A stretch of DNA of 64,000 nt, from positions 186,001 through 250,000 of the forward strand of contig NZ_MQVV01000010.1 in the NCBI RefSeq assembly GCF_002954355.1, read 5' to 3'. The DNA comes from Nonlabens tegetincola. Lineage in GTDB: Bacteria; Bacteroidota; Bacteroidia; Flavobacteriales; Flavobacteriaceae. The notes beneath the pieces were generated by a model that had not been told where the DNA came from, searched no databases, and saw nothing but the letters and a program-made list of their open reading frames with translations. The translations under genes and the position numbers were made by a program. This document shows, in pieces, positions 19,301 through 26,466 of this stretch (within the stretch, counting starts at the first letter, position 1; each line of letters opens with the position of its first letter).

Positions 19301-19481
19301 TCCACGGTTCAAACCAATTACTAGCGTAGTGTTCTGCAAAAAACAAATGAATAAGAGCATCATAGGTAGTTTCCAGAGTATAAAATATCGTAGCACCATG
19401 AAACAATAGCCCTACGAATAAAGCTACTATCAATATTTTATTGGTCTTTTTAGATGATTTCAATGGTTGCATTTTATACAT
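16383..19481 (-). CDS. GT-C-like polytopic membrane protein (PTPS-related family)
   Basis: 1032-residue protein. The N-terminal 560 residues hold about 10-12 membrane segments with an early periplasmic acidic motif (ETTYDALIHLFFAEHYA), as in GT-C enzymes that use polyprenyl-phosphate sugars and in the so-called 6-pyruvoyl-tetrahydropterin synthase-related membrane family. A last TM segment (about 625-645) is followed by a periplasmic part with an NTF2-like module (about 655-760) and FxLYD-like beta domains (about 800-1030). Together with the DPM1-like GT2 encoded divergently, it could use a lipid-phosphate sugar to modify the exported glycan. The start is the ATG at 19481 or 19472; a TATCTTTA box lies at 19484-19491 (minus strand), which favours the second. 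First gene of a three-gene operon. Confidence 0.68.
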   Translation of the reverse strand: MYKMQPLKSSKKTNKILIVALFVGLLFHGATIFYTLETTYDALIHLFFAEHYASNWFEPWNFKWYTGFTVMSYPPLVHQSIALLSSIGGLKFGMFTIAIVGVILFITGVYRFTLLLTSNRNCAGYAALLAVFSSSFVETLHIFGQLPSIVGISVLMHALPEIYLWLKNGKIKYLITSLSLIAVTVTSHHVTPIFGMVFFIFPLIGMVIMDHSRDRVSTYRQITFKVFLVSFFKLFKRIVVFGACSLVIIIGCILPYWINTKNNPITQVPIPHGSRDNFIEITSSGLVFFLIPWGILLLILPYIFYRYYSKRYLFFGLSITLLTILGTGGTTPIPRTILGENAFNILTLDRFTLWASIMSLPMLGEFAYRFINGDLKELIQSKLGAVYHRLSGGVLAGLIIFFSIFTITLGNFRPSQPPKIKMLPIVNFLDQDQHHEWRYLTLGFGDQMAWLSAQTNALTVDGNYHSARRLPELTTRPIERLENSKFKGVEGLGSLQQFLTAPEKYHLKYIFSNDKFYDPMLYFSGWQRLQQLENGIMVWEKLNVAPLPKILPFQDVAQWQKLLWGIMPILTVLIAFVLNFHLLLLRLLKYKEVRLPDYLKVPFTIKNIPWSLIVLLHIWSIILVIISIIGLYLLYIKNDAHHSPENVSIAYYDALDFKEFKKAHSYIDVKSKLSLDQYMLEVSVSDGLLSSYGKLDEIDTQIVSSTDSTAIVQVFTKWITPLKKLEKATIISTVKRDGNWYIQLQEKDPDLPPDQFISVNQTDFYNQGRRKATVEKTFHEDVLKQPELQLLNSKLVKNEGQYYLLGEVQNIDNVPADVVINGTIYDNSNKELASYNAQYDLKHKLLPKEISSFKIKFEGIAWQNTKDSIPSGFDPDHYTPINFESEPQVFNLQAAGNVAITDLYKALTINELHIKGDKLSGSLFNAGNQQVTVPQLLLSYYDQHSNLVWVEHHFITDAIRPQRKSNFEIKLTDLKELKTINSNMSNCYVNGLPNPNYHTSYDDKVEHELIPTSNSEIPYIKIELNSYIGNPN

Positions 19482-19599
19482 GCTAAAGATATAACAAGGA
19501 ATTTATCCAACCATCGGCATTTATCCTCGCTCGACTGCCACTCGTCTATAGTTAAATGACAACCAGCGAATTTCAACGAAATTAGGTGTCTTACACCGA

Positions 19600-19607
19600 T
19601 AATTTTG
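19600..19607 (+). promoter_or_regulatory. -7 box of GT2 gene
   Basis: TAATTTTG matches TAnnTTTG exactly, 24 bp before the ATG at 19632. No convincing -33 TTTG at 19-20 bp is visible. Confidence 0.45.
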
Positions 19608-19631
19608 GGTCGTAATTAAAGCTCAAATATT

Positions 19632-20465
19632 ATGAAAACTGGAATTATCATACCGTGTTACAATGAAGAAAAAAGACTAGATGTTCAAGCCTTTATTGAA
19701 TTTATTCAAGCTCATGAAAACTATCATTTATGCTTTGTAAATGATGGAAGTAAAGATAACACTCTAGAGGTTTTGAATAGTATTCGTAAAAACAGCCCTC
19801 AACGAGTAAGTGTTGTTGATGTTAAAAAGAACGCAGGAAAAGCAGCTGCAGTTCGTTCAGGTGCTAGATACTTATACAACAGAGAGGATATTGACTATAT
19901 AGGTTTCATTGATGCAGATTTATCTACCGACTTTAAAGACTTTAAAAAGTTGGTAGATACGTTGCATAATAATGATGAGCTTACAATGGTTTACGGTTCC
20001 AGAGGTAAAGGAAATGGTACTATCGAGCGTAACCCGTTGAGATTACTGTTTTCTAAAATCGTGAAAATGTTCATCTTCTTTATTTTAGGTTTATCAATAG
20101 AGGACACACAATGCGGAGCCAAAGTGTTTAAAAGAGATATCATTCCTTTAGCCTATCAACAAGCATTCTTGACAAGATGGTTATTTGATGTCGAGATCTT
20201 TTTGAGACTTAAGAAATACTATGGAAATCATGTCATGAATAAAATGCACGAACAAGCATTAGATAGATGGGTTCACGTTGACGATTCAAAGTTAGGATTA
20301 AAAGATGCTTTAAACATACCTCTTCAACTTACTCAAATATTCTACCAGTATAATGTTGTGAATTCGTTTGCTCAGCCACAATTCGCTGTAAATTCAGGCT
20401 TCAATTTGAACACAGCAACCTTAATAGAAATGCCAGTAAATACTCCACAAGTAATTGCCGCGTAA
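19632..20465 (+). CDS. Glycosyltransferase family 2, DPM1/dolichyl-phosphate-sugar synthase-like
   Basis: 277-residue GT-A enzyme: IIPCYNEEKR at the N-terminus, nucleotide-binding FVNDGSKDNT, DxD motif in GFIDADLSTDF, and the DPM-like segments EDTQCGAKVFKR and LFDVEIFLRLKKYYG. Such enzymes transfer a sugar from NDP- or GDP-sugar to polyprenyl phosphate, making the donor used by GT-C enzymes. That fits the GT-C-like gene transcribed divergently 150 bp away. The region around residues 140-155 is hydrophobic and may associate with the membrane. The C-terminal 50 residues are outside the catalytic domain. Own promoter likely (TAATTTTG box). Confidence 0.87.
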   Translation: MKTGIIIPCYNEEKRLDVQAFIEFIQAHENYHLCFVNDGSKDNTLEVLNSIRKNSPQRVSVVDVKKNAGKAAAVRSGARYLYNREDIDYIGFIDADLSTDFKDFKKLVDTLHNNDELTMVYGSRGKGNGTIERNPLRLLFSKIVKMFIFFILGLSIEDTQCGAKVFKRDIIPLAYQQAFLTRWLFDVEIFLRLKKYYGNHVMNKMHEQALDRWVHVDDSKLGLKDALNIPLQLTQIFYQYNVVNSFAQPQFAVNSGFNLNTATLIEMPVNTPQVIAA

Positions 20466-20541
20466 TTCTATTGAACCACAGTTAATATTAAAAACTTGTT
20501 TTATTAGTTTGTAAACTAAAAACATTTATAAAGAATTAATA

Positions 20542-21108
20542 TTAGAACTCTTTTAAATCTCTTTGAAGCGTTTTCAACATTTGCTTTTCTTTTTTAATCT
20601 GGTAAGCGATAAATACAATCATTGCAATTGCAATAGGAATGCTTGAAATCCAGGTATATTGAAACCAAAAATCACTTAAATACTTTTTAAAAGTAGGAAT
20701 AAGCATAACAAATCCTGCCCAGTACAGTGTAAGTAGTACCGGTGTCCATACCTGGTGGATTTGTAATCTCAATTGATGTCGGTCCCGATTCAATTGAGTG
20801 TACTCTTGAGCGCTCAATGTTGGATGAATAGGCTTAAATTGTCTAGAAGATTTAAGCTCTAACGCAATACGTACTGAAATAACACCTATCATAAGTAAAA
20901 GTCCTGAAGTAAATAAAGGCTCGTTTGATGTGGCTGTATAAACAAAATACGCCACTAAAGTTAGAGCTGTGATACTAAGTACAGCAATGGTGATGAGTTG
21001 ACCTCGTTTTATTTGTGCTAGCGTGTTTGTTGCTTTTGTGGTAATATTTGAATCAGGCTGGGATTTTTGATCCGGCCAGGTTTTAGTTATCTCTTCAAAT
21101 GTTTTCAT
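20542..21108 (-). CDS. Membrane protein coupled to ECF sigma factor
   Basis: 188-residue integral membrane protein with a short cytoplasmic N-terminus and four predicted membrane segments (GQLITIAVLSITALTLVAYF, PLFTSGLLLMIGVIS, VLLTLYWAGFVMLIP, SIPIAIAMIVFIAY). Its ATG at 21108 lies inside the end of the sigma factor gene (14-bp overlap), so translation is probably coupled. By position it is a candidate anti-sigma factor or regulator of that sigma factor; no zinc-binding anti-sigma motif (HxxxCxxC) is visible. No family recognised. Confidence 0.72.
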   Translation of the reverse strand: MKTFEEITKTWPDQKSQPDSNITTKATNTLAQIKRGQLITIAVLSITALTLVAYFVYTATSNEPLFTSGLLLMIGVISVRIALELKSSRQFKPIHPTLSAQEYTQLNRDRHQLRLQIHQVWTPVLLTLYWAGFVMLIPTFKKYLSDFWFQYTWISSIPIAIAMIVFIAYQIKKEKQMLKTLQRDLKEF

Positions 21109-21592
21109 GATTGACACATTTAGTAAGTTGTTGTTTAATTCTATTAATTCTAGTGCGCACAGCATTGTGATTAATTCCTACGATAGCTGCAATTTCCTGC
21201 TGTGGCACTTCTTCTAATTCTAATAAAAGAATGGATTTATTGACCTTATTCAACTTGTTCATGCATGCGTAAAGCGTTGCATATTGAAGTTCCTTATCTA
21301 CTGCAGTTTCTACTGTTTGTTCTATCTTATTATCTAAACTCTCTGTTAGTTTATTTTTATTATCTCGTAAAAACTGCAAGCAGGTATTTACTGCAATACG
21401 GTACAACCAAGTAGAACGTTTTGCTGTTCCTTTGAAAGAGCTCCAGTGTTGCCAGACTTTCATAAAAACCTCTTGTTGTAAGTCCGTAGCTAGTGGTTGA
21501 TTTCCTTTTACGTAACCTAAACAGAGTCGGTGAACCTTGTCTACATTATTGTGATAAAGTTGTTCAAATGCTCTTTGCTGGTCGGTTATCAT
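21095..21592 (-). CDS. ECF-type RNA polymerase sigma factor
   Basis: 165-residue sigma-70 family factor with region 2 (LCLGYVKGNQPLATDLQQEVFMKVW, then STWLYRIAVNTCLQFL) and region 4 (QEIAAIVGINHNAVRTRINRIKQQL), and no region 1 or 3, as in ECF factors. It overlaps the upstream hydrolase gene by 4 bp (ATGA-type) and the downstream membrane-protein gene by 14 bp, so the three form one operon. It probably answers an envelope signal through the membrane protein; the regulon is unknown. Confidence 0.92.
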   Translation of the reverse strand: MITDQQRAFEQLYHNNVDKVHRLCLGYVKGNQPLATDLQQEVFMKVWQHWSSFKGTAKRSTWLYRIAVNTCLQFLRDNKNKLTESLDNKIEQTVETAVDKELQYATLYACMNKLNKVNKSILLLELEEVPQQEIAAIVGINHNAVRTRINRIKQQLTKCVNHENI

Positions 21593-22425
21593 AAGTCTAA
21601 AATAGCGTGTAATTTCTCATTCAACCAATCTGGAGCATCGTACATGATAAAATGCTTAGAATCTGCCTTAATGTGAAAATCATAATTCTTTAGATTGCTG
21701 TACTGTTTTTTATAAGTTTGGGTTGCCGCATCAACTCCATAAGGTAATCCTGCTGCAATAATAGTCACAGGAACTGTTATTTGTTTGAGTAAAGGACGTA
21801 CGTCTAGCTTTAAATAATCGGTATATCCATGAACATAGGTTTTACGATCACACTTAGTGATGGATTCGGCAATAAGGTTTTGATGTTCTGGTGAGCCAGC
21901 CATTCCTTGGGCCATCATCACTGCCATTTGACTAAACTGTTGATCACTCATAGCGAGCATTTGATTGTTATAAGGGCTGTCATAAATAAGTGTACTAGGG
22001 TCCACGCCAGGGAACATGAGCGCTGCGGTGCCAGGCAATCCATCAATAACCACTACTTGTTTGATGTTCAGGTTTTCTTGAGCGGCTAACCAAGTGGCAA
22101 TAGTACCACCCATGCTATGACCTACAACCGTCCATTCTTCAGTGTTGTTGTGAGCTATGTAGGATTTAATTTCCTTTAAAACCCTAGGTAACCACAACGA
22201 GTCAACAGCTTGAATCTGACCAAAACCAGCATAATCTACTAAGTGTAATTCGTTATGGTCTATGAATTCGGTTATTACAGAATCCCAAACTGTGTGATCA
22301 CTTGCAAACCCAGGTAAAAGTAGAACAGGTTTTCCAGAGCCTTTTACGGTCGTTTTGATAGCGTTTTGGGCATCGCTGTGAGAAAAAATAAATAATGCTA
22401 TAGCGAAAAGAATAATGCGTTTCAT
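21589..22425 (-). CDS. Secreted alpha/beta hydrolase
   Basis: 278-residue enzyme with a signal peptide (MKRIILFAIALFIFSHSDAQ) and an alpha/beta hydrolase fold. The oxyanion region LLLPGFASDHTVWD, nucleophile Ser104 in VVGHSMGG and catalytic His258 in DSKHFIMYD are present. Substrate cannot be predicted; esterase or lipase-like activity in the periplasm is likely. It is the first gene of the operon with the ECF sigma factor and its membrane partner. Confidence 0.87.
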   Translation of the reverse strand: MKRIILFAIALFIFSHSDAQNAIKTTVKGSGKPVLLLPGFASDHTVWDSVITEFIDHNELHLVDYAGFGQIQAVDSLWLPRVLKEIKSYIAHNNTEEWTVVGHSMGGTIATWLAAQENLNIKQVVVIDGLPGTAALMFPGVDPSTLIYDSPYNNQMLAMSDQQFSQMAVMMAQGMAGSPEHQNLIAESITKCDRKTYVHGYTDYLKLDVRPLLKQITVPVTIIAAGLPYGVDAATQTYKKQYSNLKNYDFHIKADSKHFIMYDAPDWLNEKLHAILDL

Positions 22426-22514
22426 AATGATGTTTTTAATTGTTATTCACCCTTATGATGCAACTTCTTTAAAATGTTACATGACTATTTTAAAAATTTA
22501 TGTTTTAGATACTC

Positions 22515-22530
22515 CGCTTTCGCGAAAGCG
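22515..22530. repeat. Dispersed palindrome, intergenic copy
   Basis: Perfect 16-bp palindrome CGCTTTCGCGAAAGCG in the 168-bp gap upstream of the hydrolase/sigma operon. Confidence 0.92.
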
Positions 22531-22593
22531 TACTAAAATAAAAGCAAATGAATAATCATTTTATTATTAACCCTGTATACAAATCCGAAAACT

Positions 22594-23334
22594 CTATAAC
22601 CTATTCAAAAGATTTTTATACTTAACTAACTCCTTTTTGGAAATAGAATCTGTTACAGTTAAAGCTGAATAATTAGATAAGCCGAAAAGTATATGATCAA
22701 CGATTTGCTTTTTATGCTCAACTGCTTGTATACGCATAACCGATTTATACACCATATTTGGATTGTGTATAAAACACATTGCGATGGCATCGCTAGTTAA
22801 CTCGTTAGCGGAACTTGAGTCTGCAATCATGGTTTGTATAAATAAATGAAGAAGCTCTATGTCTTTAGTGTTCTTAAAGTATTCAGGTATAAATTCTAAA
22901 ACATAATTATATCTAGAGTCGCTGTAAAAAGCGGTTTTTTGAAATGATTCCTTAATGAGAATTTGGTTTTTTGTTGCTAAAGATTTGTTTGCTTTTTCTC
23001 GAAGGTCTTTGTAGTTTTTAAGAGTCTTTTCGATAAGGTCCTTTTGATATTGTTCACTAAGTTCTTCAACTGGTTGTATACGGTTTTTATGAACAAATCC
23101 TGATATGTTTTTGTTTTTCCAGGTTTGTACATAAAACCAATTTGTTGTGTCAGTCGCATAGAACTCAAAGAAGTCTCCATTATAAAGTGTGTCTTTTACT
23201 TTCGTTTGTAATCCAGCTGATTCTCGGACAAGAGTATAACCATCTACATCTTTGATAATTCCTATATGGCTTTGAGCACTGGTGTTATAAAAAACCGAAA
23301 ATGCGATCCACAAAATACAGCTGAATATCTTCAT
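22594..23334 (-). CDS. Secreted SH3-like domain protein of unknown function
   Basis: 246 residues: a signal peptide (MKIFSCILWIAFSVFYNTSAQ), a bacterial SH3-like domain (about 25-90; DGYTLVRESAGLQTKVKDTL...WFYVQTWKNKNISGFVHKNRI), then a helical C-terminal region of unknown family. Bacterial SH3 domains often bind peptidoglycan or peptide, so an envelope role is likely. It starts 9 bp after the upstream 178-residue membrane protein gene ends and is probably co-transcribed with it. Confidence 0.68.
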   Translation of the reverse strand: MKIFSCILWIAFSVFYNTSAQSHIGIIKDVDGYTLVRESAGLQTKVKDTLYNGDFFEFYATDTTNWFYVQTWKNKNISGFVHKNRIQPVEELSEQYQKDLIEKTLKNYKDLREKANKSLATKNQILIKESFQKTAFYSDSRYNYVLEFIPEYFKNTKDIELLHLFIQTMIADSSSANELTSDAIAMCFIHNPNMVYKSVMRIQAVEHKKQIVDHILFGLSNYSALTVTDSISKKELVKYKNLLNRL

Positions 23335-23343
23335 TATTACTTG

Positions 23344-23880
23344 CTAGTTAATTCTATCCAAACCATTCATTAAGTGCTTTTTTATATACGTCACTTGTTT
23401 ATAAATTCCAACAAATAGTACCAGCAAGAAAAACACATATAATCCAATTAATGCCAATACCAAATAAACAAATGTGTCATCAATTTCGAAATTTACAGCG
23501 CAATAAACTAGGAGCAGCAAAAAGAATGTAGAAATGGCATAAAAAGAAACTCTAATTTTTCGAGTTCTGTGGTAAGACACTTGTACAATTGACTTATAGT
23601 CATGGACAGGTTCAATTCTACCCAATGCAAACACATAATCTCCTATGGAATTCTCTTTAAAAACAGATGATTTTGGCCTCAACGTAAATTCCCTACCATA
23701 ATAGCCGTGAATAAAACCCGTAAAGGGTTGATGAGTGGTAAACATCTTCTTAAAACTTTCATTTTGTGAACACAAGGAATTAATGTGGTCGCTTATCGTT
23801 TTATCTGATAGATCAAAACTACTTTTCCTATTTATAGGAGAACCAGTAAATAATAGTAAAAAGAGTTCTTTGAACAACAT
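23344..23880 (-). CDS. Hypothetical membrane protein
   Basis: 178 residues with two adjacent membrane segments near the C-terminus (about 113-160; VSFYAISTFFLLLLVYCAV and TFVYLVLALIGLYVFFLLVLF) and a soluble N-terminal part. I do not recognise a family. It lies 9 bp upstream of the SH3-like gene on the same strand, so they probably act together. Confidence 0.6.
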   Translation of the reverse strand: MLFKELFLLLFTGSPINRKSSFDLSDKTISDHINSLCSQNESFKKMFTTHQPFTGFIHGYYGREFTLRPKSSVFKENSIGDYVFALGRIEPVHDYKSIVQVSYHRTRKIRVSFYAISTFFLLLLVYCAVNFEIDDTFVYLVLALIGLYVFFLLVLFVGIYKQVTYIKKHLMNGLDRIN

Positions 23881-23919
23881 TTATCGCAGTTAATTAATAT
23901 CATTCTATTTTATAAGAAC

Positions 23920-25431
23920 TTATTCTATTATAATTTTTTTAGATTTAGTTCCAGTATTCAAAACGGCTTGTAGAATGTAAACTCCGGTTGACAAATTTGT
24001 AGTTGTAATTCTAGGATCAAATGATTCGTAAACAAGTTTTCCTGACATTTCAAACAATCGTAACTCTTTAAACGTAGTATCATTGTCAAATGTAAGATAT
24101 AATTCATCTCCATCATTATCTACTATCACATCAAAGCTCGTAGTGTTTTCGGCTGAACTTTTAAATTTGAAAACTCTAGCATAGCCATAATCCCTAGGAT
24201 TTGAAATTGAATTGCGAGATGGCGATCCAATCGCTACAGTCAAGCCATCTGAAGATAAGCTTGTACTCCACCCGTTATTATCATTAGGGAATTTACCGTA
24301 AATATTATTTCCTACTTGAACCCAATTATCATTCTCCAAACGATATAGCTTTACTAGTCCTGCAAGAAAAGCAAAATCTTGATTCCCAGCTTCTCCTATT
24401 ACCAAAAAATTTCCATTATCAGATAAGTTTACACTACCACCGTTTCCAGATTCAGAATGGCTTCCATTAATGCTTTGACCAACTTGTATCCATTCACTCA
24501 TGTTTTTCCTAAAAACCCTAGTTTGACCCGTGCTTTCTCCGTCAACAGTAGCGGTTCGTGCTCCTACTGCCAATATATTACCGTCTGAAGACAATGAAAC
24601 ACTTGTTCCAAAGTAGTCTCCTGGATAGTTCCCTTTAATTTCTTCGCCATAAGGAACCCAAATATTGTTTAAGTAGTGAAATACCCTAACATGTCCAGAT
24701 GCGCTTCCAGACGCATCATTTAATTCGCTGCCTATAGCGATGATATTTCCATCTGAGGATAAACTTAGACTTACACCTGACTGATCAAATGCTTGTGATC
24801 CAACAATTCTTTCACCCATATTCCTCCAAACATTAGATTCAATTTTATAAACAGTCACATGCCCAGAACTAGTGCCATTATAATTACTATATGGGGCTCC
24901 AATCGCAACGATAGTTCCGTCATCATTAAGTTCTAGTGACCAACCACTTAAAAACCCTCTATTTTCACCGTAAATAGTATTTCCATACTGAACCCAACTA
25001 TTTTGAATATATTTAAAAACCCTTACGGCTCCAGCATTAAAAATAAACTGACGGAGGCCATGGCTACTTATTGCTAAGGTAGTACCATCTGAAGAAAGAG
25101 AAAGATTAGTACCGCTTAATTCGTTTGGAAACTCACCGTAAATAGTCTGCCCCATTTGAATCCAATTTCCAGATTTGTTTTCAAAAATTCTTACCATTCC
25201 AGAGACATCTCCATTATCACTATTTCCAGGAGATCCAACAGCAATAATCTTTCCATTAGAAGATAAACTAACAGCATTTCCACAAGATTCACTATAACTC
25301 AGTCCAACGATATCCTCACCTACTTGTATTTGTGCAAAACTAAGTTTAAAGGTGAAAAACAAACATAGGCTGAACGTAAGCAACAATCTTTTAAATCCCA
25401 TAGGCATAAAGATAAGGTTTCTTAAACTCAT
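23920..25431 (-). CDS. T9SS cargo with FG-GAP-like repeats
   Basis: 503-residue secreted protein. A signal peptide (MGFKRLLLTFSLCLFFTFKLSFAQ if started at the internal ATG at 25401) is followed by about seven repeats of the type SLSSDGNIIAIGS...GHVRVF, a beta-propeller-like FG-GAP pattern, and a C-terminal T9SS type A sorting domain (LRLFEMSGKLVYES to KSKKIIIE). It is probably a surface or extracellular protein. ATGs at 25431, 25407 and 25401 are all possible; the last gives the most standard signal peptide. It is isolated from the atp operon by a strong terminator. Confidence 0.82.
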   Translation of the reverse strand: MSLRNLIFMPMGFKRLLLTFSLCLFFTFKLSFAQIQVGEDIVGLSYSESCGNAVSLSSNGKIIAVGSPGNSDNGDVSGMVRIFENKSGNWIQMGQTIYGEFPNELSGTNLSLSSDGTTLAISSHGLRQFIFNAGAVRVFKYIQNSWVQYGNTIYGENRGFLSGWSLELNDDGTIVAIGAPYSNYNGTSSGHVTVYKIESNVWRNMGERIVGSQAFDQSGVSLSLSSDGNIIAIGSELNDASGSASGHVRVFHYLNNIWVPYGEEIKGNYPGDYFGTSVSLSSDGNILAVGARTATVDGESTGQTRVFRKNMSEWIQVGQSINGSHSESGNGGSVNLSDNGNFLVIGEAGNQDFAFLAGLVKLYRLENDNWVQVGNNIYGKFPNDNNGWSTSLSSDGLTVAIGSPSRNSISNPRDYGYARVFKFKSSAENTTSFDVIVDNDGDELYLTFDNDTTFKELRLFEMSGKLVYESFDPRITTTNLSTGVYILQAVLNTGTKSKKIIIE

Positions 25432-25457
25432 GCACGTATTTGGACTATTTAAGCCTT

Positions 25458-25491
25458 AATAAAATGAAACCGCTCCCAAATTGGGAGCGGT
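25458..25491 (-). terminator. Terminator of atp operon
   Basis: Near-perfect 11-bp stem ACCGCTCCCAA / TTGGGAGCGGT at 25469-25491, followed on the minus strand by a T-rich stretch (TTTCATTTTATT), 30 bp downstream of atpG. Confidence 0.85.
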
Positions 25492-25520
25492 CTTAAGTTG
25501 TATTATGAAAGAAAAACTTA

Positions 25521-26396
25521 CTAGTTATTCAATGCCTCTGCACCACCAACGATTTCAAGAATCTCATTAGTAATAGCCGCTTGTCTAGCTTTGTTATAAG
25601 TTAATTTCAACTGATCTCTAAGTTCAGTAGCGTTATCTGTAGCTTTGTGCATTGCAGTCATACGCGCACCATGCTCACTTGCCCATGAATCACGTACTGC
25701 TTTATAAAGCTGTGTTTTTAGTGATTTAGGTATAAGTTCCTCAATGATTTCTTCTTTAGAAGGCTCAAAGATGTAATCCATCTCTTTTTGAGCAGCGATA
25801 GCTTCTTCGTCTTTGGCTACTGGTGCAAGTGGTAAGAAATCTTCAGTTCTTACTATTTGTGTTGCCGCATTTTTAAAGCTGTTATAAACTAGGATGATTT
25901 TATCAAAGTCTCCGTTCTTGAACAACTCCATCAATTCTTCTGCAATTGCAGCGACATTTTCAAAAGAAATGTTGTCAAACAAATCACTTTTGTTTGATTG
26001 AACTGTGTCGTTCTTACTAACAAAGTCGTTTGCTTTCTTACCTATCGTCATGTATGAAACTGCCACACCATTAAGCTCTTCTTTATTCAAACGCACCAAT
26101 TCTTTGATAATGTTTGAATTAAAAGCACCAGCCAGACCACGATTAGAAGTAATAGCTACTACTAAAGCCTTTTCAACTGGTCGTTGAATAGAATAAGCAC
26201 TCGCAGAATCACCTTCTAGCGTAGCGCTTAAATTTTGTAGCATTTCAGTAAGTTTATCAGAATAAGGACGCATTGCTGTAATGGCATCTTGGGCCTTTTT
26301 AAGCTTTGCTGCACTCACCATCTTCATTGCACTAGTAATTTGCATGGTTGAAGATACCGAGGATATTCTGTTTCTTATTTCTTTTAGGTTTGCCAT
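25521..26396 (-). CDS. atpG: ATP synthase gamma subunit
   Basis: 291-residue central-stalk subunit of F1, which couples rotation of the c ring to catalysis in the alpha/beta head. The N-terminal helix MANLKEIRNRISSVSSTMQITSAMKMVSAAKLKKAQ and the C-terminal helix ASEHGARMTAMHKATDNATEL are diagnostic. Normal length. It is the last gene of the atp operon and is separated from atpA by 70 bp that contain a perfect hairpin. atpD and atpC are not in the window, as is usual in Bacteroidota, where they form a separate operon. Confidence 0.97.
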   Translation of the reverse strand: MANLKEIRNRISSVSSTMQITSAMKMVSAAKLKKAQDAITAMRPYSDKLTEMLQNLSATLEGDSASAYSIQRPVEKALVVAITSNRGLAGAFNSNIIKELVRLNKEELNGVAVSYMTIGKKANDFVSKNDTVQSNKSDLFDNISFENVAAIAEELMELFKNGDFDKIILVYNSFKNAATQIVRTEDFLPLAPVAKDEEAIAAQKEMDYIFEPSKEEIIEELIPKSLKTQLYKAVRDSWASEHGARMTAMHKATDNATELRDQLKLTYNKARQAAITNEILEIVGGAEALNN

Positions 26397-26423
26397 AGTT
26401 TATTAAGAAAAGAGATAAGGAGA

Positions 26424-26454
26424 AAAGAAACAAGAGAGATTCTCTTGTTTCTTT
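26424..26454 (-). other. Intercistronic hairpin between atpA and atpG
   Basis: 14-bp perfect stem AAAGAAACAAGAGA / TCTCTTGTTTCTTT with a 3-nt loop (26424-26437 / 26441-26454). On the minus strand it is followed by TTTTCTCC, a weak T-tract, so it may be an mRNA stability or partial termination element within the operon. Confidence 0.65.
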
Positions 26455-26466
26455 TTCTTTATTCTA

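Noticed and set aside
20504-20519. TTAGTTTGTAAACTAA as a terminator between convergent genes
   Set aside because: Loop of only 2 nt and weak AT stem without a T-run; too weak to call.
22977-23180. 67-codon minus-strand ORF inside the SH3-like gene
   Set aside because: Overlaps a better-supported gene in another frame and has no recognisable domain.
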